Positions 1-5,646 of a stretch of 6,542 bases of DNA are shown here, in pieces. The translations under genes were made by a program, and so were the position numbers. The stretch lies in assembly GCA_003526465.1 (NCBI GenBank), contig DPWD01000057.1:5294-11835 (forward strand), written 5' to 3'. This DNA is from Hyphomonadaceae bacterium. GTDB lineage: Bacteria; Pseudomonadota; Alphaproteobacteria; Caulobacterales; Aquidulcibacteraceae. Every line of letters begins with the position of its first letter. The first letter of the stretch is position 1. The notes beneath the pieces are model-generated. The model did not search any database, was not told the DNA's origin, and saw only the letters and a list, made by a program, of their open reading frames with translations.

Positions 1-37
1 GGGGGAGGTGGCGCGCGCGAAGCGCGTGACGGAGGGG
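1..37 (-). repeat. REP-like GC-rich hairpin module, copy A
   Basis: This is a GC-rich module whose minus-strand reading starts CCCCTCCGTCA and ends CACCTCCCCC. Its centre forms a 5-bp hairpin, CGCGC-GAA-GCGCG at 14-26. The same beginning and end, around a different hairpin, occur in opposite orientation at 66-110, so the two look like divergent copies of one family in a BIME-like pair. It lies in the non-coding space downstream of serA and may continue past the window edge. The family assignment is by pattern only. Confidence 0.5.
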
Positions 38-65
38 TGAGCGCTGGACTCACAAGGAGCGGCGC

Positions 66-110
66 TGCCCCCTCAGTCAGCTTCGCTGACAGCTCCCCCG
101 TCGGGGGAGC
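66..110 (+). repeat. REP-like double-hairpin module, copy B
   Basis: This element holds two adjacent perfect hairpins: GTCAGC-TTC-GCTGAC (76-90, 6-bp stem) and GCTCCCCC-GTC-GGGGGAGC (92-110, 8-bp stem). With the preceding CCCCTCA it matches the pattern of copy A in the opposite orientation. It begins 27 bases beyond the serA stop, so it will be copied into the 3' end of the ser operon mRNA and could stabilise that end or aid termination. No T-run follows on the minus strand, so it is not a canonical Rho-independent terminator. Confidence 0.55.
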
Positions 111-137
111 ACGGCGCCAGTTGATTCCGGCTGGGCG

Positions 138-1718
138 CTAAAACCGTAGCGCCTTCACATAGCGCACCTGCGGCAGCGCCTTGATCTGGTCCACCACGGC
201 ATTCGGCACTAATTGGTCCACACCCACCAGCGCAATCGCATCCTGCCCTTCCGCCTCGCGGCCCAGATGGAAAGTCGCGATATTGATGCGGGCGTCGCCC
301 AGCAGCGTGCCGAGCGCGCCGATGAACCCCGGCTTGTCGGAATTGTTGATGAACAGCATGAACGGATGGAACGGCGCTTCGAGGTGCATTTCCTTCACCT
401 CGGCGATCTTCGGCGCGCCGGCGATCACCGTGCCCGCCACCCGCCGCCAGGCGCCGCCTGTCTTCACCCGGATGCGGATGAGGCTTTCATAGATCGGCGA
501 GCCCTCGCGCGTTGATTCAGTCAGCGGCACGCCGCGTTCCTTCAACAAAGCTGGCGCCGAGACGACGTTCACGTCCTGCAAGAGCGGGCGCAAGAGCCCC
601 GCGAGTGCGGCCGCCGTCAGCGGCTTCATGTTGAGTTTGGCGACTTCGCCCTCATATTCGATGGCGACTTCCTCGAGCCCTTCGTCGGCGACTTGGCCGG
701 CGAAGGCGCCGAGCTTTTCAGCGAGCGCCGCGAACGGCCTGAGGCGCGGCGCCTCCTCAGCGCTGATCGAGGGCATGTTGAGCGCGTTGGTGACAGCACC
801 GGTAAGCAGGTAATCGCTCATCTGTTCGGCCACCTGCAGCGCGACATTCTCCTGCGCTTCGTTGGTCGACGCGCCCAGGTGCGGCGTGGCGATGAAATTT
901 GGCGCGCCGAACAGCACGTTTTCCTTGGCTGGCTCCGCGGTGAACACGTCAAACGCCGCCGCCGAAACATGGCCGCTATCGAGCCCAGCGCGCAGGGCTG
1001 CTTCGTCCACGAGCCCGCCGCGCGCGGCGTTGACAACGATCACGCCTTTCTTGGTCTTGGCTAGATTTTCAGCCGACAGGATGTTCTTGGTTTTCTCCGT
1101 CATCGGCACGTGCAGTGAAATGATGTCCGCCCGCGCCAGCAGCTCCTCCAGCTCGACCTTCTCCACGCCGATCGACACCGCCCGCTCTGGCGAAAGAAAC
1201 GGATCGTAGGCGATCACTTTCATCTTCAGGCCAAGCGCACGGTCGGCGACAATACCGCCGATATTGCCGCAACCGATAAGACCCAACGTCTTGGCGTAGA
1301 GTTCCACGCCCATGAAACGGTTCTTCTCCCACTTGCCTGCTTGCGTGGAAACATCGGCTGCCGGCACTTGCCGCGCGGCGGCGAACATCAGCGCAATGGC
1401 GTGCTCGGCGGTGGTGATGGAATTGCCGAACGGCGTATTCATCACCACGATGCCTTTCGCGGTGGCGGCGGGGATGTCGACATTGTCGACGCCGATGCCG
1501 GCCCGACCGACGACTTTCAGATTCGTCGCCGCGGCTATGATGTCGGCCTTCACCTTAGTCGCAGAGCGAATGGCGAGACCGTCATACTGGCCGATGATTT
1601 CCTTCAGCCTTGCTGCATCGGGGCCGAGCTGAGGCTGAAAATCGACTTCGATGCCGCGTTGTTTGAATATCTCAATCGCGGCGGGCGAGAGGTCATCGCT
1701 AATCAGTACCTTTGACAT
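138..1718 (-). CDS. serA: D-3-phosphoglycerate dehydrogenase SerA, long ACT-domain form
   Basis: SerA catalyses NAD-dependent oxidation of 3-phosphoglycerate to 3-phosphohydroxypyruvate, the first committed step of serine synthesis in the cytoplasm. The 526-residue length fits the long type with an intervening domain plus ACT domain. The substrate-binding half covers about residues 1-98 and 283-315. The Rossmann NAD site spans about 99-282, with GCGNIG at 149-154. The catalytic set is Arg233 (NAARGG), Glu262 (AEPA) and His280 (TPHLGAST). An intervening domain spans about 320-450. The C-terminal ACT domain (about 453-526) has the NNSDKPGFIG motif, suggesting serine feedback control. The ATG at 1718 has GGAG six bases upstream (1725-1728). 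It is the last gene of serC-orf-serA, 23 nt after the previous stop. Nothing looks damaged. Confidence 0.97.
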   Translation of the reverse strand: MSKVLISDDLSPAAIEIFKQRGIEVDFQPQLGPDAARLKEIIGQYDGLAIRSATKVKADIIAAATNLKVVGRAGIGVDNVDIPAATAKGIVVMNTPFGNSITTAEHAIALMFAAARQVPAADVSTQAGKWEKNRFMGVELYAKTLGLIGCGNIGGIVADRALGLKMKVIAYDPFLSPERAVSIGVEKVELEELLARADIISLHVPMTEKTKNILSAENLAKTKKGVIVVNAARGGLVDEAALRAGLDSGHVSAAAFDVFTAEPAKENVLFGAPNFIATPHLGASTNEAQENVALQVAEQMSDYLLTGAVTNALNMPSISAEEAPRLRPFAALAEKLGAFAGQVADEGLEEVAIEYEGEVAKLNMKPLTAAALAGLLRPLLQDVNVVSAPALLKERGVPLTESTREGSPIYESLIRIRVKTGGAWRRVAGTVIAGAPKIAEVKEMHLEAPFHPFMLFINNSDKPGFIGALGTLLGDARINIATFHLGREAEGQDAIALVGVDQLVPNAVVDQIKALPQVRYVKALRF

Positions 1719-1741
1719 CCAATGCTCCGGTTACATCGCGA

Positions 1742-2164
1742 TTAGCGATCCTGATATTCCTTGATCGCGAGCTGCAGTGTCGCGGCGAGGTCATCGCCTA
1801 CGAACCGGCCATCAGCAAGCGTCTCATCTTGCCGCGACTCGATGAGCGCACGCGCGCGATTACACACCTCAGCCAGCTCTTGTTCGCAAACAGCAAGCTC
1901 CGACCAGTTCTTGGGAAAAATGAGCGCCCGGAGCAGGTCGCCCGGATAAAGGTCGCCTTCGGTCAACGGGTCTGAGCATAGGAGAGCGAGAGCTTTTGGC
2001 ATCAAGTATTTGAGCGACATGCCCTGACCAATGAGGACTCGCAAATCACCCGCAGTGAAGGCATCAAGCTCCTTCTTTCGGAGTTGGTGGCACCTGATTA
2101 CGAGACCCGAGGGGAACGTGGGCTCGCCCCAATCCTCGCCGTCTAGTTGTTCAAGCGTGGGCAT
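1742..2164 (-). CDS. Orphan CdiI-like (contact-dependent growth inhibition) immunity protein
   Basis: This 140-residue, probably soluble cytoplasmic protein has no signal peptide or membrane segment. From memory of the family, it resembles the CdiI_3-type immunity proteins annotated 'contact-dependent growth inhibition system immunity protein'. The shared parts are an N-terminal LEQLDGEDWGEP motif (4-15), CHQLRKK with a following acidic/basic segment (25-41), LRVLIGQG-SLKYLMPKAL (41-59) and EGDLYPGDLL (69-78). Such proteins bind and neutralise a specific toxin domain delivered by a neighbouring cell. The ATG at 2164 was chosen because the family motifs begin there. A reading extending to 2434 is only the serC gene in another frame. 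The start lies 2 nt after the serC stop with only a weak GAAAG-like ribosome site inside the serC end, so translation is probably coupled to serC. No CdiA, CdiB or toxin gene is visible nearby. The function is inferred; the gene itself is well supported by frame and spacing. Confidence 0.8.
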   Translation of the reverse strand: MPTLEQLDGEDWGEPTFPSGLVIRCHQLRKKELDAFTAGDLRVLIGQGMSLKYLMPKALALLCSDPLTEGDLYPGDLLRALIFPKNWSELAVCEQELAEVCNRARALIESRQDETLADGRFVGDDLAATLQLAIKEYQDR

Positions 2165-2166
2165 CG

Positions 2167-3339
2167 TTATGCGGCTTTCGCGAGTTCGCTCGCGCACACC
2201 GCGAACGCCCACTCGATCCACGGCGTGAGCGCTTCCACATCCGCGCGTTCGATAGTTGCGCCGCACCAGATGCGCAGGCCTGGCGGGGCGGCGCGATAGG
2301 AGGCCGCGTCTAGCGCCACCCCCTCCTTCTCCAACAGCGAAGCGAGCTTCTTTGCGAATTCTGTCTGCCCCTCTTCGCTGAGCGAAGTCACGCGCGGGTC
2401 GACGACCTTCAAGCACACGCCGGTGTTCGACCATGTGCGCTTATCTTCCGCGAGCGGCGCGATCCATGGCGTGCGCGCGGCCCAATCGTACAGCACTTTG
2501 GAATTTGCGTCCGCGCGCGCGTGCAACGCTTCGAGCCCGCCAATGCTCTCGCCCCATTTCAGCGTGTCCAGATAATCCTCGACTGCCAACAAAGATGGCG
2601 TGTTGATGGTGGCGCCTTCGAACAGCGCTTCGTCGAGCTTGCCCTTCTTGGTCATGCGGAAAATCTTCGGCAGCGGGCGATCCGGCGTGAAGCTCTCTAG
2701 CCGCGCCACCGCGCGCGGGGAAAGAATGATCATGCCGTGCGCGGCCTCTCCGCCCATCACCTTCTGCCACGAATACGTCACCACATCGCACTTGGCCCAA
2801 TCGATGGGCTGGGCAAAGGCGGCGGAGGTTGCGTCATTGATCGTAATCCCTTCACGATCAGCGGCGATCCAATCGAAATTCGGGATCTTCGCACCCGACG
2901 TCGTGCCGTTCTGCGTGAAGATGACATCGGCCTCGCGCCGCGCCTTGGAAAAATCCGGCAGCGCGCCATAGGGGCGAGCCACATGCAGCGCCGCATCGAT
3001 CTTCAGCGCCTTGGCGTCGGTAACCCATTCCTCGCCGAAGCTCTCCCAGGCGAACACGTCGACCGGCCTTGGCCCCAGCATCGACCACATCGCCATCTCT
3101 ACCGCGCCGGTATCTGATGCCGGAACGATCGCGATGCGGTAGTCGGCGGGAACCCGCAGCAACGCGCGCGTGCGGTCGATCGCTTCCTTGAGTTTGGCCT
3201 TGCCAGCCTTGGAGCGGTGCGAACGGCCGAGTGCTGCGCCTTCGAGGGCGCTCAAACTCCAGCCAGGGCGTTTTTTGGTGGGGCCCGAGGAAAACCGGGC
3301 ATCGGCCGGGCGTACAGCCGGCTTCGGAGGTATGCTCAT
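2167..3339 (-). CDS. serC: Phosphoserine aminotransferase SerC, alphaproteobacterial type
   Basis: SerC is a PLP-dependent enzyme that transfers the amino group of glutamate to 3-phosphohydroxypyruvate, giving O-phosphoserine; it can also serve the pyridoxine pathway. The product is 390 residues. It shows an N-terminal FSSGPTKKRPGW motif (16-27) and a conserved LGRSHRSK stretch (37-44). Cofactor residues include Asp169 (INDATSAAF) and the Schiff-base Lys193 (YSWQKVMGGE). ATINTPSLLAVEDYLD follows. This pattern fits the alphaproteobacterial/Methanosarcina-like SerC branch, not the enterobacterial one. A TTG directly before the ATG keeps the frame open, but the ATG at 3339 is preferred because GGGAG (3348-3352) sits 8 bases before it. 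It is the first gene of the operon with the immunity-like gene and serA, and follows a structured leader. Confidence 0.96.
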   Translation of the reverse strand: MSIPPKPAVRPADARFSSGPTKKRPGWSLSALEGAALGRSHRSKAGKAKLKEAIDRTRALLRVPADYRIAIVPASDTGAVEMAMWSMLGPRPVDVFAWESFGEEWVTDAKALKIDAALHVARPYGALPDFSKARREADVIFTQNGTTSGAKIPNFDWIAADREGITINDATSAAFAQPIDWAKCDVVTYSWQKVMGGEAAHGMIILSPRAVARLESFTPDRPLPKIFRMTKKGKLDEALFEGATINTPSLLAVEDYLDTLKWGESIGGLEALHARADANSKVLYDWAARTPWIAPLAEDKRTWSNTGVCLKVVDPRVTSLSEEGQTEFAKKLASLLEKEGVALDAASYRAAPPGLRIWCGATIERADVEALTPWIEWAFAVCASELAKAA

Positions 3340-3345
3340 CAACTA

Positions 3346-3449
3346 ATCTCCCATCCTCACAGATGGACGTCCGCCGTTGGGAGCGGATGGCCCATTGCTC
3401 TCGTGCCCGCGTTCGCGGCGGAAAGCAATTGCCGACTTTGTCGCGGGCA
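3346..3449 (-). promoter_or_regulatory. Structured 5' leader of serC (candidate serC leader RNA)
   Basis: Read on the minus strand, the 100 bases before serC fold into several perfect stems. An 8-bp stem pairs TGCCCGCG (3449-3442) with CGCGGGCA (3411-3404). A 5-bp stem pairs TCCGC (3387-3383) with GCGGA (3374-3370) around the loop TCCCAACG. A final hairpin pairs CCATC (3366-3362) with GATGG (3355-3351) and runs into the GGGAG ribosome site. A serC leader element whose last stem overlaps the serC ribosome binding site is known upstream of serC-serA in alphaproteobacteria, and this arrangement matches that description. Assignment to that family rests on position and layout, not on a covariance search. 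The exact ends are approximate and the effector is unknown. Confidence 0.6.
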
Positions 3450-3470
3450 GAGCGAGTGAAAGGCTTGCGT

Positions 3471-3491
3471 TGATATCATTTTTGGTATGCA
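3471..3491. promoter_or_regulatory. Possible operator, imperfect palindrome
   Basis: TGATATCA (a perfect 8-bp palindrome) is followed after four T residues by TGGTATGCA, so GATATC and GGTATG form an imperfect inverted pair. It sits in the AT-rich patch between the serC leader and the antitoxin scar. Type II antitoxins often bind such short palindromes near their own promoter, so this could be a leftover operator of the lost module. It could equally be part of the serC promoter region. The evidence is only the local symmetry. Confidence 0.25.
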
Positions 3492-3536
3492 CTAAGTTGG
3501 TACAGCTAGAGCATGTTGCGTCCGAATTGAATCGCG

Positions 3537-3571
3537 GCGCGGCCCCCTCCCCGCGAGGGGAGGGGTTGCGC
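3537..3571. repeat. Strong GC-rich inverted repeat
   Basis: CCCCTCCCC (3544-3552) and GGGGAGGGG (3557-3565) form a perfect 9-bp stem around the tetraloop GCGA. An outer GCGC/GCGC pair (3537-3540 with 3568-3571) follows after short bulges. This looks like a dispersed intergenic hairpin repeat similar in style to the module at 92-110. It has no T-run on either side, so it is not a standard terminator. Confidence 0.5.
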
Positions 3572-3650
3572 CAAGCGAGCACGCAATCCAGTTTGATTGC
3601 AACAGTTCGGGCGATGGTCGAACGCGTGAGGACTACAAAGCGAGATTCCC

Positions 3651-3875
3651 ATGACCGACGAGAAAGTCATCCGCGGCAGCGGCAATGTGTTCGCCGATCT
3701 CGGCTTCGCCGACGCCGAGGAACGCCAAACCAAGCTGCGCCTCGCGCACGCCATCAACACCGAGACGCCGCGCGCGGTCTGACGCAAGCGCGTGCCGCGA
3801 AGCTGCTAAGCGCCGTCCAGCCGAAGATTTCCGCGCTCGCGCGCTGCGGGAAGGATTAGTGTGGAGGCGGCCTAG
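3651..3875 (+). pseudogene. Decayed Xre/HigA-type antitoxin gene (HTH_37-like)
   Basis: The ATG at 3651 opens a frame with the typical N-terminus of an Xre-family antitoxin (MTDEKVIRGSGNVFADLGF, then EERQTKLRLAHAIN). This frame stops at a TGA at 3780-3782. The helix-turn-helix continues in another frame from 3779: LTQARAAKLLSAVQPKISAL. The gap between AIN and LTQ is 20 bases where about seven codons are expected, so a single-base deletion explains the break. After KISAL the original frame resumes at once with RSRAAGRISVEAA and a TAG at 3873-3875, which resembles the usual C-terminal end of this family. About 30 or more residues between the recognition helix and the tail are therefore missing. 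The intact protein would bind DNA and neutralise a RelE/HigB-like toxin; this copy cannot. No toxin gene remains. The family call is from motif memory. Confidence 0.8.
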
Positions 3876-3929
3876 GGGCGAGGGTCAGCAAGTTCCCAAA
3901 GCAATTTCTCGAGGCAGAGCGCGGCCCGG

Positions 3930-4403
3930 TTATTCCGTTGTACCCAATCCAGGTCGACCTTTGATCCAATTTCCCATGGCGCGAATGCAGTCAGCTGTCG
4001 TCCCTTGCCTCAGCACGCCCGCGATCTCCATCTGAAAGCTAAGGACCAACACCAGCAACATCATGAATACAAGAAAAGTGGCCGGACAAACCCAGGGCGG
4101 CAGCATGAGCGTCATGACCCACAACGCAGTCAAGGCCACCGCCACTACGCCCAGGAAGGTCACGACCAAGATCGCTGGGTTCTGCCAGAAGAGCGCGGGG
4201 AATGCTGTGATCGGGACCGCCGTATCAGCTCCAAGGAGAGCAGCAGTCCGCAGAGGGGCATCCTTGAGCGCAATGACACGTGCGCGGTGCACGCCATTTG
4301 GGCAGACAACCACGGTTTCGCCTGCCCCAAGCGCGCTCCTCGGCACTCGGAACACAACTCGGCAACGCAAGCAATACATCGGTGGTGATAAGCGATTTGC
4401 CAT
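3930..4403 (-). CDS. Small two-helix membrane protein of unknown function
   Basis: This is a 157-residue protein I do not recognise. The N-terminal 40 residues contain Cys11-x2-Cys14 and Cys34-PNGV-His39, spaced like a small metal-binding ribbon. A short segment rich in Ala, Leu and Thr follows. Two hydrophobic segments come next, at about 78-101 (ILVVTFLGVVAVALTALWVM) and 105-128 (CPATFLVFMMLLVLVLSF), then a short polar tail. A hairpin of two inner-membrane helices with a Cys-rich soluble head is the simplest reading. GGGAGG (4408-4413) four bases before the ATG at 4403 supports the start. It lies 56 nt after the PhzF-family gene on the same strand and converges on the antitoxin scar. Its codons look less GC-rich than those of its neighbours, which hints at a separate origin. 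Its function cannot be stated. Confidence 0.65.
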   Translation of the reverse strand: MANRLSPPMYCLRCRVVFRVPRSALGAGETVVVCPNGVHRARVIALKDAPLRTAALLGADTAVPITAFPALFWQNPAILVVTFLGVVAVALTALWVMTLMLPPWVCPATFLVFMMLLVLVLSFQMEIAGVLRQGTTADCIRAMGNWIKGRPGLGTTE

Positions 4404-4459
4404 GCCGCCTCCCGCATTGCTTAGCTACCAAGCCAGCACACCGCAAGCGACATCGATAC

Positions 4460-5500
4460 CTACTTCCCCGTCACCACAATCCGCGGCGCCGCCTCCGGCG
4501 GCGCGGGATGCGAGGTCGGCGGGCGCAGGTGCTCTCCCGGCGGCGGCGAAGCGTTGGCAGGTGCGGACGGCGCATCCATCCCCGGCAATACGGGATCCTC
4601 GAAAATAGCCGGCAATTGCCGCGCTTTGCGTGCGCGTCGCTTCTTTCGCGGCGGCGCTTCGGGGTGTTCGTCGACGCGATTGGCGAGGCGCGCCAGCGAT
4701 GGATCGAGTTCGCCGCGCAGATACACAGCCACCTGACCGAGCAAGCGCACGCTCGACAGCGTCTGGATCGCGCGCATGTAGCCGCCGCGTTTGCTGGCCT
4801 GGTAGCCGACCACGCTTTCCATGTCGAAGCGGTCGCACCAATAAGGCGCGAGATCGGCGAAGGCCGAGCCGGTGACCGGGTCCTCGTCGATGCCCGCGCC
4901 CGGTGCGAAAAAGCGCGAGACGAAATCGTAGGGCTTGCCTTCATCCGCCGGCGCGGTGACCACCAGCATGCCTTGGCGCGGCCCGCGGATGATGGAGTTG
5001 ATGGCAGCGATGTCGGGCTTCATGTTCACGACCGCCGCTTCGCTTTCCAGCACAACGTTTGCGTACTCGGCCACGAAAGCGTCGGCGAAGCCGTTGACGC
5101 CGAGCGCGCGCGCCAGTTCGCCCGGCGCATCCCAGGGCGCGCGCTGCTTCTTCGGCAGATCGAGCGTGTAGCCCTCGGGCGTGGCGCGCACGACGAGCGC
5201 TCCGGCATGGGTGTCGAACACCACCACTTCGAGGCCGGGCTCAAGTTCGCTCAGCAGCATAGCGCCAGCCGCAAGCGTCGCGTGCCCGCACAACGGCACT
5301 TCGGTGGCGGGGGTGAACCAGCGCAGCTGGTAATTGCCCTTCAGCCCCGTCGGCGTGACGAACGCGGTCTCCGAGAGCCTGTTCTCGGTGGCGATAGCCT
5401 GCAGCGTCGCGTCCGGCAGCCAGCGCTCAAGCGGCACGACGGCGGCCGGATTGCCGGTGAACAGCCGGTCAGTGAAAGCGTGGACGATCCAGATTTTCAT
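4460..5500 (-). CDS. PhzF-family isomerase/epimerase with extended C-terminus
   Basis: This 346-residue protein has the PhzF fold, a diaminopimelate-epimerase-like two-lobed enzyme acting by acid-base chemistry. Visible motifs are FTGNPAAVV (14-22), ENRLSETAFV with the catalytic Glu44, CGHATLA with His73, and DEDPVTGSA with Asp207. These match the Glu/His/Asp set known for PhzF. The family's usual TGSAH reads TGSAF here. The substrate is unknown; no phenazine genes lie nearby, so this is probably a generic PhzF-like isomerase. The core ends near residue 265. An unusual tail follows with the basic run RKKRRARKAR (285-294) and a long Pro/Ala-rich stretch ending RIVVTGK. The ATG at 5500 matches the conserved MKIWIVHAFT start. 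No Shine-Dalgarno is seen; CCTCCCCC precedes it. An in-frame TTG at 5611 would add 37 residues read partly from a repeat and is rejected. Confidence 0.9.
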   Translation of the reverse strand: MKIWIVHAFTDRLFTGNPAAVVPLERWLPDATLQAIATENRLSETAFVTPTGLKGNYQLRWFTPATEVPLCGHATLAAGAMLLSELEPGLEVVVFDTHAGALVVRATPEGYTLDLPKKQRAPWDAPGELARALGVNGFADAFVAEYANVVLESEAAVVNMKPDIAAINSIIRGPRQGMLVVTAPADEGKPYDFVSRFFAPGAGIDEDPVTGSAFADLAPYWCDRFDMESVVGYQASKRGGYMRAIQTLSSVRLLGQVAVYLRGELDPSLARLANRVDEHPEAPPRKKRRARKARQLPAIFEDPVLPGMDAPSAPANASPPPGEHLRPPTSHPAPPEAAPRIVVTGK

Positions 5501-5578
5501 GGGGGAGGAATATGGCTTCCCAGGCTCGCACTCGCCAGCCAAGTCGCCAGTTTGGCGCAAATTATGGGCCAGGCACGA

Positions 5579-5646
5579 GGGGACACACACTCGCGGGACC
5601 GGCGCCGCCAAACCTCCCCAGGTGTTTCACACGAGTGTGTGTCCCC
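5579..5646. repeat. Inverted-repeat element overlapping the thiD 3' end
   Basis: GGGGACACACACTCG (5579-5593) and its exact reverse complement (5632-5646) form perfect 15-bp arms around a 38-nt GC-rich centre. The right arm lies inside thiD and, with the flanking bases, encodes its last residues and TGA stop. The left arm lies in the thiD-phzF gap. The arms share the GGnGACACACAC pattern and the spacing of the element at 6472-6542. Such GGGGACA/GGTGACA repeats remind me of REP elements linked to RAYT (Y1 transposase) genes, but no transposase is present and this link is unproven. In RNA it would form a large hairpin between thiD and phzF. No T-run follows. Confidence 0.75.

Larger units (their letters stand above)
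3450..3650. other. Non-coding stretch between serC leader and antitoxin pseudogene
   Basis: No intact gene is visible in these 200 bases. An AT-richer patch (3470-3505) should hold the serC promoter on the minus strand, but no convincing -35/-10 pair stands out. The same patch holds TGATATCA (3471-3478) followed by TGGTATGCA, an imperfect palindrome like toxin-antitoxin operators. Further right are a strong GC hairpin (3537-3571) and a 6-bp hairpin GCAATC-CAGTTT-GATTGC (3583-3600). Just before 3651 a plus-strand frame reads REDYKARFP and stops with TGA at 3652-3654, overlapping the pseudogene ATG. That could be the tail of a lost upstream toxin gene, but ten codons are too few to assert it. 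Confidence 0.4.

Noticed and set aside
92..110. Rho-independent terminator for the ser operon
   Set aside because: The stem is strong, but no T-run follows on the transcribed strand; it fits a REP-like repeat better.
2165..2434. 90-residue N-terminal extension of the immunity-like gene
   Set aside because: It overlaps the end of serC in another frame, is Arg/Gly-rich and shadow-like, and family motifs start only at the ATG at 2164.
3343..3582. Minus-strand 79-codon frame upstream of serC
   Set aside because: It covers the GC hairpin and the serC leader RNA; any conservation is better explained by RNA structure than by a protein.
5501..5611. TTG start extending the PhzF-family gene by 37 residues
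   Set aside because: The extension runs through the repeat element, and the MKIWIVHAFT start at 5500 is the conserved one.
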